From NCBI GenBank assembly GCA_029891345.1, contig CM057009.1, forward strand, positions 231,809,178 to 231,873,177: 64,000 nt of DNA, written 5' to 3'. Under the pieces are notes generated by a model that made no database searches, had not been told where the DNA came from, and was given only the letters and a program-made list of their open reading frames with translations. Origin of the DNA: Dryococelus australis (Eukaryota; Arthropoda; Insecta; Phasmatodea; Phasmatidae). Below, one piece after another: positions 23,470-36,790 of this stretch (position 1 is the stretch's first letter; every line of letters starts with the position of its first letter). Both the position numbers and the translations under genes were made by a program.

Positions 23470-26400
23470 CCTACAGTATTAGGTGCAAGAAACTTATTAA
23501 TTTGAAAAGGTCCAGGGTATGTGCTTTGCTGTCAAGTTCCTTCCCAAATCTGCCAGAACATAGTTTCTGCAATGAACCAGGTGGCCTACTTTAAAGTTAA
23601 TCGGAAATCTACCCTGGTTCATCTTTGCGAGGACCTGCAGCTTTATTGTGCAGTGTATGCGGTGGACCTCCTCCAGCAAATGATCCCGATCAGCATCACT
23701 AAGGGGGGAGGAAATTGGAGGAATCTTCCAAATGTTTAACAGAGGATGGCTAAGGGGATGGCCAAGGAATGGGAGAGAAGGAGGAACTCCGGTTGAATCA
23801 TGACGGGCACTATTAAAACCCACATTTATAAAGTTCAGATCCTGGTACCACAAGCTGTGATTCTGGTGATAGAAGATGGTTAGACAGGCCTTAACATTCT
23901 TATTTAATCGTTCAACTTGATTACCGATAGAGTAATAGGGACTGGAAGTGAAATGCTTGACCACCCAATGGACACACATTTTAAAACACATTGGAAGTGA
24001 AATATTTGCCGTTATCTGTAACTATTGCAACGGTGCACTGAAAACTTTCCACACCTGTTCAGTGAGATTCCTGATAATAGATGATGCCTTCATATTTCTC
24101 AAAGGCAATAAAATGACAAATTTCATAAAGGTGTCCAACAAAACCAAAATACAAATGTGGCCTTTTTTGATCTAATTAAAGGACCAAAAATATCTAAATT
24201 GACCATGCTCCATGGAGCCTGGAGGATCTGTGTAACAACCTGCCCAACATTGGAGCCTTGAGCATGTTTACACTTATGGCAAAAATCGAATGAGCAAACA
24301 AAATCAGAAACATTGCCCCTAAGCGATGGGCATGCAAAATATGCAGCAATTTAATGGAAAGTTTTGCTTACTCCTAGATGCCCTCCAAACAAAGAGTTAT
24401 AGAAATAAGACATAACCATCTGCCTCAACGAAATAGGAACAAGAATTTTCCTGGCATGACCGCTCTTGCCAGTAAAATACAAAATTCCATTATATTGTGC
24501 ATACGGAACAGCAACACCTTTGTTCAGGTCACTCAGTACCTGAGTACAAAATGTATCATCAACTTGAGCCTGACACAACTTGATAAATAAATCAGGGTAA
24601 CCCTGAATGATGTTAAGATAAGACTTGGAAGCCAATGACTCATCTATCTTAGTCTGTTGAGTCATACATTCTTGACAGAGCATCTTCCACTTGATTTTCT
24701 TAGCCTCGGCCATCGTGTACTTTAAAGCGAAAATGGGAAAGATGGAGGACCCAGAGACCCAATTTTTCCAGTTGCTGGGAATGACTGAGAACCCAACTCA
24801 ATGCTTGATTGTCTGTTACAAGTCTCATTCGTCATTCTCAATATAAGAAGCTAGCTTCTCGAGTCCGAATATGCACACTAATGTTTCCTTCTTGTAAATG
24901 CAGAGCTTCTTCTCGGACTCTGTTAAACTACGGTTGGCGAAGGCGACAAGCACCAAACCCAAATCCGTCTGCTGGCTTAAGACAGTCCCTAACGCCAGAG
25001 AAGACTCATCCACTTGAACCACAAAACGGTAAGTAAAGTCCGGGAGGAGAAGCGCCAGAGGAGAAACTAGTTTTTCCTTCAGCAAAGAAAGGCAGTCTCC
25101 TGCTCCTGACCCCATTGAAAATATACTCCTTTCTTTTTTAGATGTTTTAAAGGTGCAGCAATTTCAGAACAATTGTCTATAAACCTGGTGTAGTACTCTA
25201 AAATACCGAGAAATTTCTGTACTCTCTTCAGAGTGTTTGGATGGGGGAAATTCAAAATGGAGGCCACTTGGTCAGGGTCAACATCAAACGGCCCTCACAG
25301 AGCAGGTACCCTAGAAACTTCACCTTTTTTGATCCCAAAGTGACACTTTGTCTAGGTTCACAGTCTGCCTACTTCTTGCATTTTTTAGGAAAACTTGACA
25401 AAGATGTTCTAAGTGTGACTCAAGGTCATCACTGCAGACAATAATATAATCTATATAGTTAAGAACAAACTCATATTTAAATTCTAACTGGACGAAGTCC
25501 AACACTTATGACAAAGCTTGACTACCAAAATTGGCACCCATAGGGATACGAGTAAACTTGTATTGACTCCAGGGTGTGCTGAAAGCGGTATATTTTCTAC
25601 ATGAGGGATCTAGAAGACAGATGAAAGCTATTATTTAAACTAAATAGGGAAAACACCTGGGCTTACCCAAATGTTGAAGGGCACAATCAATTGTGGGTAA
25701 GGGAAAAGGGTCCTTGTGAATTTTTCTATTAACCAGTGAATGGTTAACTACCAAACAATATTTGTCACTATCCTTTTTACATGCTAAGAACCCCGGCAAA
25801 CAATAGTCTGAAGTGGATGGAACTATTACACCTGCGTCCAACAATTTACGTATGATTTCTCGGAATGCCTGAAGTTTTGGAGGATGGCACTTAAAATGAG
25901 GATCCCTAACCGGAATATTGTTCATTAAGGAGAATTTGTAAGGGAGAATGTCACACTTTCCTATACGGGGAGAGGTGACATCGTCAAATTTTCCTTTAAT
26001 TTACTCAAATGTAGTGGGAAATCATTATATGAGCCACTATCATCCACCAAGGGGGAAAAGTTTCAGGAACAACATCCGCCTGCAACCGTATTCTGATATT
26101 TGGGGCTAAACCAAGTGACAAATAAAGTTCATCCAAGTTAATGTTAGGCCTGGTCTTACTTAGAAATTCTAAACACATCATGTGACAGATGATGAAAAAC
26201 CCATAACAGAAATGTCCACTACAATCTGCCTATTTTAAAGTGTAAATTCACATCATCTTTACTCTTGACAATATCACTATTTGCGATACACCGACGTTTC
26301 TCAGATATACAGTTAACATGGCCCTGAGAAATGATCTTAAAATCCAACAGCTTATTTAAAAACGACTCACTCATCACACAATGGGGAGTCCCAGTGTCCA

Positions 26401-26590
26401 CCAAGGCGGAAAAATTGCACTCACCACAAGTGATCAGCAGTGAACACTTTCTGAGAGTGCACGACTTTGATTTTGGCACAACTGGAAGGCCCATGCCCAT
26501 TTCCAGTCAAATGTCATTTCTCAATTTTTGGTAAGAATCATGCAAGTGCCCATGCTCGTTGCAACAAAAACATTTTCTTTCTGACAAGAG
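23470..26590 (-). pseudogene. Ty3/gypsy gag-pol relic
   Basis: Minus-strand gypsy in the order expected of the family. A zinc knuckle CFCCNEHGHLHDSY (26580-26535) ends in Tyr where the fourth ligand Cys belongs. The aspartic protease is at 26500-26219 with active site LVDTGTPH. RT fingers are at 25925-25635 (LLDAGVIVPS, DPFPLPTID). The RT catalytic block at 25460 reads YIDYIIVCSDD, so the second Asp of the YxDD box is Tyr. RT thumb is at 25267-25079 (KRVQKFLGILEYYTRFI), RNase H at 25115-24825 (VVQVDESS), and the linker with HHCC start (GGHLGVSKTFH) at 24713-24351. The integrase has TDNGKYF near 24010 and VERLNKNVKA near 23910, then a C-terminal LVHCRNYVL. Many frameshifts separate these. Element ends were not established. 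Confidence 0.85.
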
Positions 26591-26599
26591 ATACGACTC

Positions 26600-28607
26600 G
26601 GGGGGGGGGGGGGGGGGATTAAAATTTAATTTAAAAACAGAACTGAACAATCAATCACCTCCACCAACAGACTGCTAATAAAAAAAAAATAATAATAATA
26701 ATAATTTGTGGGCCGTCTGGAAGCCCTTACCTTAGAACTGTCTAAAATCACCTTTAAGCTGTCCACTCCCAGAGACTTGGGAGCAGTCTCTGAAATACAG
26801 TTACTGTTCACTGAAAATCTTAGTTTATTAAGCAAATAATTAAAAAAAAAAAAGGGCGTGGGGGTAATAGTGAAAAAAGGGGGGAGATGGTGAGGGGAAG
26901 CAATTGCTCAGCTGGAAAATTGGGAGAGGTTCCAGGGTTTTTTCAGGACCTCCCTGGTACTGCTAGGAAAATGACATGAGGTTCAAAAACACCTTTTCCC
27001 AAAACAAAAATTTTTATTCTAGGTAGCTAAACTTAAGCTTTAAAACCTGCCTGGGTGAGAGAGAGTCCTACTAAATAAAGAAATATAAAAGTAATGGATT
27101 TAGTTATTACTTGAAATTCCGAAAGCCAAAAGACAAAAAGAGTAAATAAAACAGTTTTCTATCACCAAAGGGTAAAGGTAAAGCTTAGAAAAAAAAAAAC
27201 TGAAACTAATTAATACTTTTGAAAGTAATATTGATTTACATGATGAGTATTTATTAGGTAAACTTTGATATAAATAAAGATAGATAAACTTTAAAAATGA
27301 AAGCTTATTAAGACTAATAAATTATCAATTAAAATTGAATGAAAAGACATAAATATGAGAAATGTCTGAAAAAAAAAAAAACAGTGGATAAAACAATGTT
27401 GATTAAATCTTGAAACAAACTGGAATTATCCAAATAAAACTTTCATACCTTAAATTCATACAAAGTCTCACATATAAAATATCAAGATGGATTGTCAATT
27501 TCAGATAAGACACCAAACATGAAAAGTAATGAAAAAAAGAAATTAGTTAATTAATTGATAAAACCTAAACAGAAAAGATTGTGTCTTTTTGGTACCTAAT
27601 GTCTTCAAAAACAATACAGGACTGATTCAATTTATAAACACAAAATGAAAAGTTAATTTATTAATTGTAAACCTAAAAGAAGAAATTGGACATTTTTGGT
27701 ACTCTAATGTCTTCAAAACAAACAAGTATCAATGATTTCTATCAAACTACAAAAGAGAATGAAACTAATATTTAGTCAAGATTTGTTGCTCTATCAAGTA
27801 TCTCTTTAAGAATAATTGAAATTTTATTTAACCTTAAAACACCAATAACCAAACATGGCATGTTCTCCTACAAAAGATTTATTAAACTTATATGCCTTCT
27901 ACCAGGTCTTATAGTTTTGTTTTGCTTAAAAGGTAAATGTCTTTTTGTTACCAGTTTCACAGTAACTGCCAAAATAACTTTGTTAACTATGTGAATAATA
28001 AATTAAACAGTTGGTCTGTGAGTATCCTTTCACCACCCCAATACTGTTTGTTTCATTATTATCAGAAGGGATATATGTGTTGAAAGTTTTCTACCGGCTC
28101 ATATGTAAACCTTGGCAAGACCAAAACATATAAACCAAAAACTAAATAAACATTTCTTTTATCTCTGAATAAACACCGAGCATTAAACGAAGTCACTGTT
28201 CTTAAAACTAACTCACTTAACCTACACTTAAAACTAGGGATTAATGTAAGATCTCCGATACCTGAAGGTTTATCCAGTAAATAAATAAAAATTAGTATGT
28301 TGGTAAACTGACACAAAATAAACACTACAGTTTATAGTTTAAAATACAATCTCTGAAAATACAACATGAGACAAAAATTACCGCTAGAGCGGACTACAAA
28401 CAAAAACTTTTGAAGCCAGACACAAGGACCAACAAACACCAATGTAAACACTGCCACCCGAAATCATTTACCTCCACTAGTTACCTCAAATTAACGTCTA
28501 CACCAGAGCTTAAATGCTACGATTAAAAATATCCACCTCAACCACTTAATAATAAAAACAGTCGCACTTAAGACTGTAAGAATCAAGAGTTCTACACTGC
28601 TAATGAC
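26600..28607. other. A-rich sequence, no gene; G homopolymer at 26600-26617
   Basis: Upstream of the gypsy relic on its strand, so gag and a 5' LTR would be expected, but no CA/MHR or LTR could be read. A loosely repeated motif TTTTGGTAC(C/T)CTAATGTCTTCAAAA occurs near 27587 and 27698. Strongly A-biased on the plus strand from 27050 to 28550. Confidence 0.4.
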
Positions 28608-28681
28608 AAGTGTGTGAGCGTGTGTTTGTGCGTGCAGGTGTGTGCTTGTGTGTCTATCTCTCTCTTTTTTTTTTTTTTTTA
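28608..28681 (+). repeat. TG/TC microsatellite with poly-T
   Basis: Imperfect (TG)n followed by TCTCTCTC and a T homopolymer. Confidence 0.85.
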
Positions 28682-31600
28682 CCCGGTAAAAAATAATGCT
28701 TATATAATTAAATAGATCATCTCAACTTTTTAGTTTACTTCCTTCTAGCATTCGTGATTCAGAAGGACAAATACGGAAGATTGTGTTGCACTATATACCA
28801 CTTGATTTAAAAAGCAGTAGGTAGATAGAGGCAAGTATTTTTTTCCTCCAGTAACTAATAATCTACAGCAGATGAGAAACCTGAGATGTCCTAATTTATC
28901 AAACCAAAATAAGTAATATATTCAGCACTAACTGAAACACAGCAAACAGCAATTATACTGTGTTAGAAAATGAATAAATGACTCAGTTAAAAGCACTTCT
29001 CTAATAAAAAAATAAATTTGTAGATGCCCTGCTGCTGGGCAGCATGTACTGCTGGCAGAGTCAAGGGGGAGGAGCTAATTTCAGTAACTTAGGCCGTGTT
29101 CCAATTTGCACTTTTTGTTAACAAAATGGTCCTGTGACCCAATTTTGTTGACAAAATCTGTTACGTAATTTTTGTAATTTGCGTTTTGTATTTTGTCAGC
29201 TTCAAAGCTGACCAATTACTGAAGTCCCAGTAAACTTATCCCGCTGTTTCTCTGAAACCACTTATCCAAAGTCTTTCATATTTTGAAAATTTGCGTATAA
29301 TTTCTTCCTTCCCATCACTGACTTTTTTTAAAGACAATGACGTAAGAGAAATTATAAAAAAAATATTTACTAAACGTGTGCGCAAAATTTCTGAAAAGTT
29401 GCAGCCTAAAAAGTAAGACACGTACAAATTGTTTTATTTTTAAGAGATAGATGGGGGATGAAAGTGAATAAAATGTGGAAGAAGGTCTGAAATTTAACAT
29501 AAGGGTGCTGAATTGTTATCGATGGCCTGGTTTTCACGTAATGGGCTGAGGGGGTACATAGGATTTTATGGTCAGAGTGAATAATCATACATCTGGTGCA
29601 AACAGTACATCTAACTCATACTATATATACATATATATATATATTTAAACTGTAAAAATAATTATGAAGTCTTGAGACATCTTTCTGTGCCTCAATTATC
29701 GGCCTCACATCATAATACGTTATCGTATTCAGTTAACATGGGTTTGATCTTCTTCAATGACATCATTTTAAAAATTGCTCGATGGCTGATTAGACTGAAA
29801 CAGTTACTATGCTAGCTGTAAAGTAAGGTTGTAGTCATGCCATTTTTAGCTGCCTTGGTTTAAATAGTCAATTTAATATAATGAATATTTTATTAAAAGG
29901 AAATATTGTAAATTAACTTTGACAAATTTTACATTATAACTTTTAATATAAAGTTAATATAAACGAATGATAATACTTAATATATATTGTGACCTTCTTT
30001 CTATTTAGAATAAAGCAATTGAAATATAAATTAATTCATAACTTATTAATATCGAAGAACAGTTCATTATGCCATAAAAATCGGTGTAAAAAATATAGCA
30101 ATGATTACTGAAAAATTGGTAATCATGGGTATTTATTTCACAAAATAATTTCTAACCGCGATATGTTAAAGTGGTAGAATGTTAATGGAAATAAAAAAAA
30201 AATGATAGTGCAAATATTTCAATAAAACACTATTACAACTGTACACGAAAATAACACAGAAGTGATTTTTAAAATGCTACATAATATGCTATCATAGGTT
30301 ACTGAACTATGCTTACATGTAAAACAAAAAGGAAATTGTGTGTTAAAAAAAAAAGATAAACAAATACTGAACTGAGTACCTATGTAAGCAAATATTACAG
30401 AAACATTATTTAAACATTGTGGTTGCGTAAACACCCACTAAACAGATGTAATAATTCTAACAACACATAAAATAATATACATAAATATTAACATTAGAGT
30501 TCCATAAATGTGTACCACTTCAATTAAGTTATCGAAATGAGTGACCTGGATATTAATACTTAGATAAATAATTCTTATGAAACATTTTCTAACATCTAGC
30601 CAGATTTAATTTTTGAGAAGTATAGATTATCGAAATACAACAAGAACTGAATACAATGTTGAGTTCATGCTACATTTGTTATAAAACAATGTTATCACAC
30701 ATTTTTTGAATATTTTACAATACCTGACTTCTGATTGTGATTTGGATAGTTTCACTGAAAAGTTAACACACACTACACAGGATGTAAAGTAGAAAGTAAT
30801 TAAATTGATGACATCAAAGAAAGTTAGTCGAGTACCTGTTTATTCTAGGAATTATTTTTTTTAACACAACCTGTTCTTGCACAAAACATCTTATACGTCT
30901 CTTTGGCACAAATTGAGTATTAAAAAATATTTGATTCCGCTAAACATGTATGTACTTGTTTTAACATCAAAATGTCTTCAGTACATAAAACACCTAGTTG
31001 ATGGATCAAGGTGGTTATCATTGTTGGATTTTAAAAAATGGAAGAATGTGGTGTAGAACAAATAATTACCTTCGTATCAAGTAGACAAGTTCTCTGAGAT
31101 AAAGAGCCTAGGAGCTTACTAGTCATGTTTTGAGAATAGTGCGGCATAAAGAGAAGTTTTCAAGGGATTGAACCGAGATTTCAACAAAATGGGCAAGGAG
31201 GAGCGGATTCACTGCGAGAAACCATCTTGTCTGGACGGAGCTTAACGAACTATGTTGCTCAAAATTATGTTGTTCAGAACAAAACTTTCCAGAGTGTCTA
31301 ATTAAACAAGAACCAGGTGCTGTATTAACTTTATGTAGGTTTACTTGACTTAATAGAAAATATAGAATATACAAATGTTCACAAGACTTGGCCAGTACAG
31401 CACAATAATTATGCTACTGATACCACATTCTGAACTGGAAACGGTTAACTGCATTTCTTATTTTATTACTGCAGAAAACCCATTTCTTGATAAAAAAAAA
31501 AAAAGATTGCAAAATATTAACCTTTAGCAATGGCAATGTCTTTCCAACATTTTACTGATGAGTAGGTTACAAAAGTCGCTTAAAACCATTCTGATAAAAG

Positions 31601-33099
31601 ACAACCCACACTAGTAAACACACATACACATAAACAAAACCAGAAGCACAGTTAAGTGAAGGAGAGTTCTTTGCATGAGACATGAGACATATTAAACAGT
31701 GTAATTGTTTCCTGTTTGTACAGTTACCTGTCTCACTGCCAATAATGGTAACAAATACCTGCTTTACATCCCTGCACCTTATGATATAAGATCACTTACA
31801 TAGTTAAAAAAATATATTAATAGTAACTTAACAAAATGTTTGCACCAAACCGTTTCAAGACTTCTTAACAAAATCAAAGCGATGATCTTCATTTATTTTA
31901 CACTTTCATTGCACGTTTTACGTTCTTGTGATCTTTATTTCCACAACCTATAGCAATTGCCCGAGATAATATAAAGTGTATACTATGTTAACACAGACTT
32001 AAATTGTCTCACTTTACTAACATTAATATGTTACATAACATTGTTTACTCAAGAATCACAAAATATTACGCCAATGTCATTATATCTGACTTTCTATAAT
32101 GTACATATTAATGAAAATAAGCAGTAGCAAAAGCTCAGGCAGGTCATTTGTCCTTAACAGCTGACAAACTTAAAGTCAATTCAAAATGTGATATCAATCT
32201 TGGATAACATTCAAAAATCTATAACAGCAGCAACAAAGTTGTTCTCATTAGTAATAATGTTTTTTATGTCCACATCATAACAATTTGATGGAGTCCACAT
32301 GACTATGTTTTATTATTGACTGATTAACACATTGTGATAGGAGATTGCAGTAAGGAAGGTCACTTGTTATTTATTACAAATTCAAACTTTCCAGTGGCGG
32401 TTCGTGAGTCTGAAAGTAGGTGAAGCACCATGAGCAAAGGGTGGGAGTAGAATTTGGAGTTCACTGGGTTAAAAAGGTGTCACGGATAGAAATTTATAAA
32501 CATTGTGATAATAAAACTGATATTTATCTTTCGAAAATTATGTAATTCCATGAACTTATATACATATTATTATCACAAAGCCATACACAAAACACAATAT
32601 GTAACTAGTCTACCGAGTTTAACTGACCTCACAAGGTCAATACCATTAATTATAAACAACTGCTTATTCAGAATAACATGTTGGTATACAGATCGTTGTG
32701 AATATAAAAAGGTCTCCTATTTCATTACTCAACAAATTTCCATATTCTATTAATTCTTAATAAAATTGTATTTCATGTAATATCTCAAAAAAATGCACGG
32801 GGCAAAAATTTTGGCAACTAAATTGTAAACAATAACTTTTTGTATCAAAACATTTTCTAATATATCGACCAGTAATTTTGTGCCAAATCTTTTTTAAATC
32901 CCATCGTCTTTAAACTTCAAATTTTGTAGTCTCGTATTCATGTCATTTTTACTTATCATTGCATATAGACAACATTGACATTAAAAAATATGGCATTTTT
33001 TATTTATGATTTTTCACGCTGCTGAAATTTTCACGTCCAAAGTTACATGGTCTGTTTTTCAATCGTGTACAAGTTACACGCAGCAAATGTCATGTGCAC
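28682..33099. other. No gene recognised
   Basis: 4.4 kb of AT-rich sequence. At 32394 CCAGTGGCGGTTCGTGAG resembles a DNA-transposon terminus, but no matching inverted end was seen. The palindrome TTTTGTTAACAAAAT lies near 29115. Short minus-strand ORFs (29236-29588, 31123-31374) have no support. Confidence 0.45.
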
Positions 33100-33624
33100 G
33101 TAATTCCTGATAACTCCCAGTGCGTACCACAAAAAAAGACGTCTTATCATGATGTCCCTGGAAAGACAGTTCCTGTTTGCTTAAAAAAAAAAACAGCATC
33201 AATAATTGGATACTTCTTAAAAACTCTGTTTAACTTGACATGTAATCTTGAGCCTTCAGCTAATGCATCGTCAATAGAATTTCTATTATTCTCCATCTGA
33301 AAGAGAATTACAGTGCATTTAGCATTGTAACGAGCCGTCATGTTTTCATAGAGATTACATCACATTACCTAAGTCTTGAAATCCATATGTGTTCCACGTA
33401 CCTTCTTCAATACTGAACAGCAAACGTGAGAAACAAATAAACATTTCAGATAACAGCTGTCGCACAACACTGATATTAATCAAGCCACAAAGTTTAAAAT
33501 TTCCTAACATTGATAACACTGGCACAGATCTGTCATGCACCAGCAAGTATTTCTGGTCGTCATCCTCCCACTGATTAAAAGGCATTTCTCTAACTAAACA
33601 CACAACGTTATTAATTGGATTCAT
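33100..33624 (-). other. Possible coding exons of an unrecognised gene
   Basis: A minus-strand ORF opens with ATG at 33624 after a locally GC-richer upstream region (33650-33800). It encodes ordinary-looking, non-repetitive protein (REMPFNQWEDDDQKYLLVHD, VVRQLLSEMFICFSRLLFSI) up to a strong donor AAGAAG|GTACGT near 33410. Below it, TTCTCTTTCAG near 33297 is a good acceptor, followed by a second open stretch (SIDDALAEGSRLHVKLNRVF). The simple join of these two is out of phase and hits a stop, so either the exon choice is wrong or this is a pseudogene. I do not recognise the family. Confidence 0.22.
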
Positions 33625-34039
33625 ATTTCACTCCGTGATAAACAGATAAATGCCTTGCTGGGATCGCCGGGTCTAGACACAGGCAGGCAAATTGGGCTCT
33701 ACATTTCTTCGGCCCTGGCTCGGAAAAACTTTGGTAGCATTCGGGTATTGATGTAAACAATATGGGCTGCAAGAGCGTGTCGGTGGGAAGAAAAACATTT
33801 GCAGTTTCTAAGCACCGTCCCTATATCAAAACACTTATATCTCCAAGTTCTTGATTTCCTGACATGCATTTTTGAGGTGAAACTGCTAGCACATAAACGG
33901 TGCTGTAGCTGCTTATTCTAGCATTGTTTAGTGCCTCAGTGAAAGAATGGCGTAAGAACTAATATTTTTGTTGTGAGAATTATGGGAATGTTGTTTCCTT
34001 CAGAAGATTTCAAAAGCTTTCGAGCTTCGAGGAGGTATT
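33625..34039. other. No gene seen; locally GC-richer flank
   Basis: The stretch 33655-33800 has several CpGs and could be the promoter of a minus-strand transcript starting near 33624. This is inference from composition only. Confidence 0.25.
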
Positions 34040-34690
34040 ATGCGTTTGATGCTAATTTATAGAGGTTTTCACAAAAAGCTCTGGTGGCATGATTGGTACA
34101 TTCATGTTTTGTACGTAGGGCCCATAGCTGCAGGTCTGCTGGATTGCTGCTATGACAGCTGCATCTTTGTCACCTGTGTAATGTTTGTACAGAAGGCCAT
34201 GCATTTATATGCTTTGATTGAACCCTTCGCATATCAAGTCCATCTCCATGGCTATAGATGGACCTGTGTGGTTTCTACAGCACACGTAATTGGTAACAGC
34301 TTTGTACCTAGATTTGGTCATAGAACAAACATTACAATATTTATTCTTCACGCCCAATAATAGAATTTTCTTGCCCGATGATGACAGCTTGTAAAACACA
34401 ATTATTTATTACCCAAATATTTCTATTAACATTACTGCCAATACACTAGTCGCACATTGAGTGTTCCTATCGCTTACAACTCCTGTGGATGAATTGTAGC
34501 CATGCCCGTAAGTGCGCTTCCCCCATCCACTATCATTTACAACTGTTAAGGAATGGTTAGAAAAATGACAATTTTCTTCTGCTATTCTCTTTTCTTCCTT
34601 GTCAGCTTGTTTCAGTTTATTTGTAACATATTGTTCCCATGCCTGAAGTACAGAACTCTTTCTTTTAATCCCATAACCTAATTCGGCCTA
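34040..34690 (-). pseudogene. Mutator-like transposase-domain relic, copy 1
   Basis: Minus strand. SGWGKRTYGHGYNSSTG (34550-34500), LLLGVKNKYCNVC (34370-34330), AMEMDLICEGFNQSI (34260-34210), then MHGLLYKHYTGDKDAAVIAA (34205-34145) and CSYGPYVQN. This series is the conserved core of the Mutator-like transposase domain found in many insect proteins, including the Cys pair of the KNKYCxxC element. Stops near 34205 and 34430 and an expanded segment between the blocks show decay. Upstream and downstream parts of the enzyme are missing. Confidence 0.65.
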
Positions 34691-35890
34691 TGATTGTATG
34701 GTTAAAATATTGCAATATGTAGCACGTTATTAAAATGGGTCTCTCTAAAAAAAGGAATAAACAAAATAATTTCACCATTATGAGACCATTCCTTAAAACG
34801 CAATATTAAATACGCAGTGCCTGAGTGTTCTCATCGAATCACCCATTTCAGTATTTGACGTTTGAAACTAAATACATACACAAACTACACAAAATGGCAT
34901 GCTCAAATTCTTTTCCTAAAGCAGTTCATAGCAGTAATGCATAAAATTGAAGTTGAAGCAGGAGACAAACCTACGACTGTGATCAAAATATTGTGAACAG
35001 CATCAATTTACAGCTACTTAGCATTTAAGTGAAAAATTATTAGAGAAAGGTTTGTTCCCACTAGAAAAATGTCACTCTTTGAATGAGTGAAAATAAATGT
35101 GTTTGCCATTTTATTTAGGATAACATATATAAAATAATATCATTGACTTATCCAAACACATGCATATGTATATATGTACACACACACACACACGCACACG
35201 CACATGCACACGCACACACTCATTTGGAAAAAAAAAAAAGATCACTATAAACAATTTGCGCGAGTACAACGAAGGTTACCGTCATTGCCCGACGCATGTC
35301 CCATTTGCGTTCAATGCAGTTTGCTTGCATGGATGTGCCACCATGGGGCATACATCTCTTTCTATCACTCATAGCTGCAAGACATCAGATAAAGTCCACA
35401 TCGTCGGCCTCCGAGAATCAGGTTGGACGTGTTTCAGCACATTGCTCCCCACTTGAACCATTATACCTGCTCTGTAAGTCTGTGATGGACGTAGTGGGAA
35501 CAGGAGGGTACACACACCCATCGAGAAGGCTCAGGTCTACCCAGAAGGTAGGATTGTTACATCAGGTGACAGTCTTTAAGCACTCCACAAATTTTTAAAT
35601 CATTATAAATATCAATAAATGCTTTAACAAACACTGCCCTAACTGTCACAAAATTATAAACAATCTCTTGAGCTGTATCCTGTATTTTTGAAAGAAGGTA
35701 ATCAAATGAGTGGCCAAGCAAATATACAGAGTTGATTCAACTAAATATTTTGATGACAGTAATTTTTGTTAGTTGAGCGTACATTTTGTTAGATGAACTA
35801 AATCAATTTTATTACTTTTCTAGTTTGATTTACTCAAGATATTTTCTTCAATGGAACATACCTTTCTCTCACTACCAGCACAGTGACGCA
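34691..35890. other. No gene recognised; CA microsatellite at 35178-35220
   Basis: The imperfect (CA)n at 35178-35220 generates the Thr/His-rich ORFs seen here, which are artefacts. 35280-35560 is GC-balanced and unassigned; it may belong to the Tc1 fragment that follows, but no Tc1 motif could be read. Confidence 0.5.
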
Positions 35891-36343
35891 AGCTTCATTG
35901 TAGAGCGGCACGCCACCCCAATGAGAGGTGTCATGATGTAGAATGCCATTTCTTATGATTCCCGAACCGCACCCTGATGGCGCGGCAATATGTCCAGGAA
36001 GTTCTGCATCCATATTCACTACCCTTCCTGGCACAGCTTGTAAACATCATTTTCCAGCAGGATGATGCCCGGCCTCACACAGCACAGTTATCTCTGGCCT
36101 GCCTTCATGTTGTCAACATTCTTCCTTGGCCAGCAATGTCCCCCAGAAATCTCGCCCTTTGAGATCATTTTGGACCAGATTGTACAGCAACTTTGGCCAG
36201 CAGCAACTACGGCAAATTTGGAGGGTTAGTTGTTCCAGCTGTGGCAGGATCTTTCTCAGGAGAACATTGGATATCTGTAGGCCACCATGCCTGACCGTAT
36301 CGTCACCTGTCTTCATGCTACGGATGGCCCAACACCATACTAA
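35891..36343 (+). pseudogene. Tc1-like transposase relic, C-terminal half
   Basis: SFIVERHATPMRGVMM and AISYDSR (35891-35965), YVQEVLHPY, then IIFQQDDARPHTAQ (36045-36090), the second-Asp block of the Tc1 DDE domain. LPWPAMSPRNL follows, where the usual Asp after SP is lost, then WQDLSQENI and MPDRIVTC near 36245-36310. The frame ends GPTPY-TAA at 36343, the typical Tc1 C-terminus. Frameshifts lie near 36155 and 36230 and there are stops near 35953. The N-terminal DNA-binding half is not here. Confidence 0.75.
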
Positions 36344-36579
36344 ATGCTTCCAGTAAGTGTTGGTCCCTTGCAATACATGCTTGGTGTGTCACAATATTTT
36401 GATGTTTTCTCTATATACACTGGATGCAAATTTTGCAATCATCATTAACAAAGTCCATGTTCTACAACTTCAAAAATTACTATACCATCTGAAGATGTAT
36501 TTTTTGAACTACAATACACTCCTCGAACATTGCTTTCATTATGAACACATCACATAAATTATATTTGTTTATCTCTGCT

Positions 36580-36790
36580 ATTTTGTTAAGGTTTTTACAA
36601 ACACCTGTTTTGGAAAGTTGTGGCATGATTGGCATGCTCCAATTTTTTAGACATAGCATCAATCTGCAGGTCTGCTGAATTGTTGCTATGACAACTGTAT
36701 CACCGTCACATGTGTAAGGTTTGTACACAATGCCATGCATTTCTATGCTTTCATTAAAATTTTCGCACGCTTAACTTCCATAAACAAATG
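36580..36790 (-). pseudogene. Mutator-like transposase-domain relic, copy 2
   Basis: Minus strand. FNESIEMHGIVYKPYT and GDTVVIATIQQTC parallel the block at 34240-34130 at both DNA and protein level: the same orientation, and shared runs such as AGGTCTGCTG and GCTATGACA. It is the same domain fragment as copy 1, lying on the other side of the Tc1 fragment. Confidence 0.55.

Noticed and set aside
29090-29175. TTTTGTTAACAAAAT palindrome as a regulatory site
   Set aside because: A short A/T palindrome, expected by chance in this composition.
32394-32420. CCAGTGGCGGTTCGTGAG as a DNA-transposon end
   Set aside because: No inverted partner or target duplication found within several kb.
35160-35456. 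Thr/His-rich ORFs
   Set aside because: Produced by the CA microsatellite at 35178-35220.
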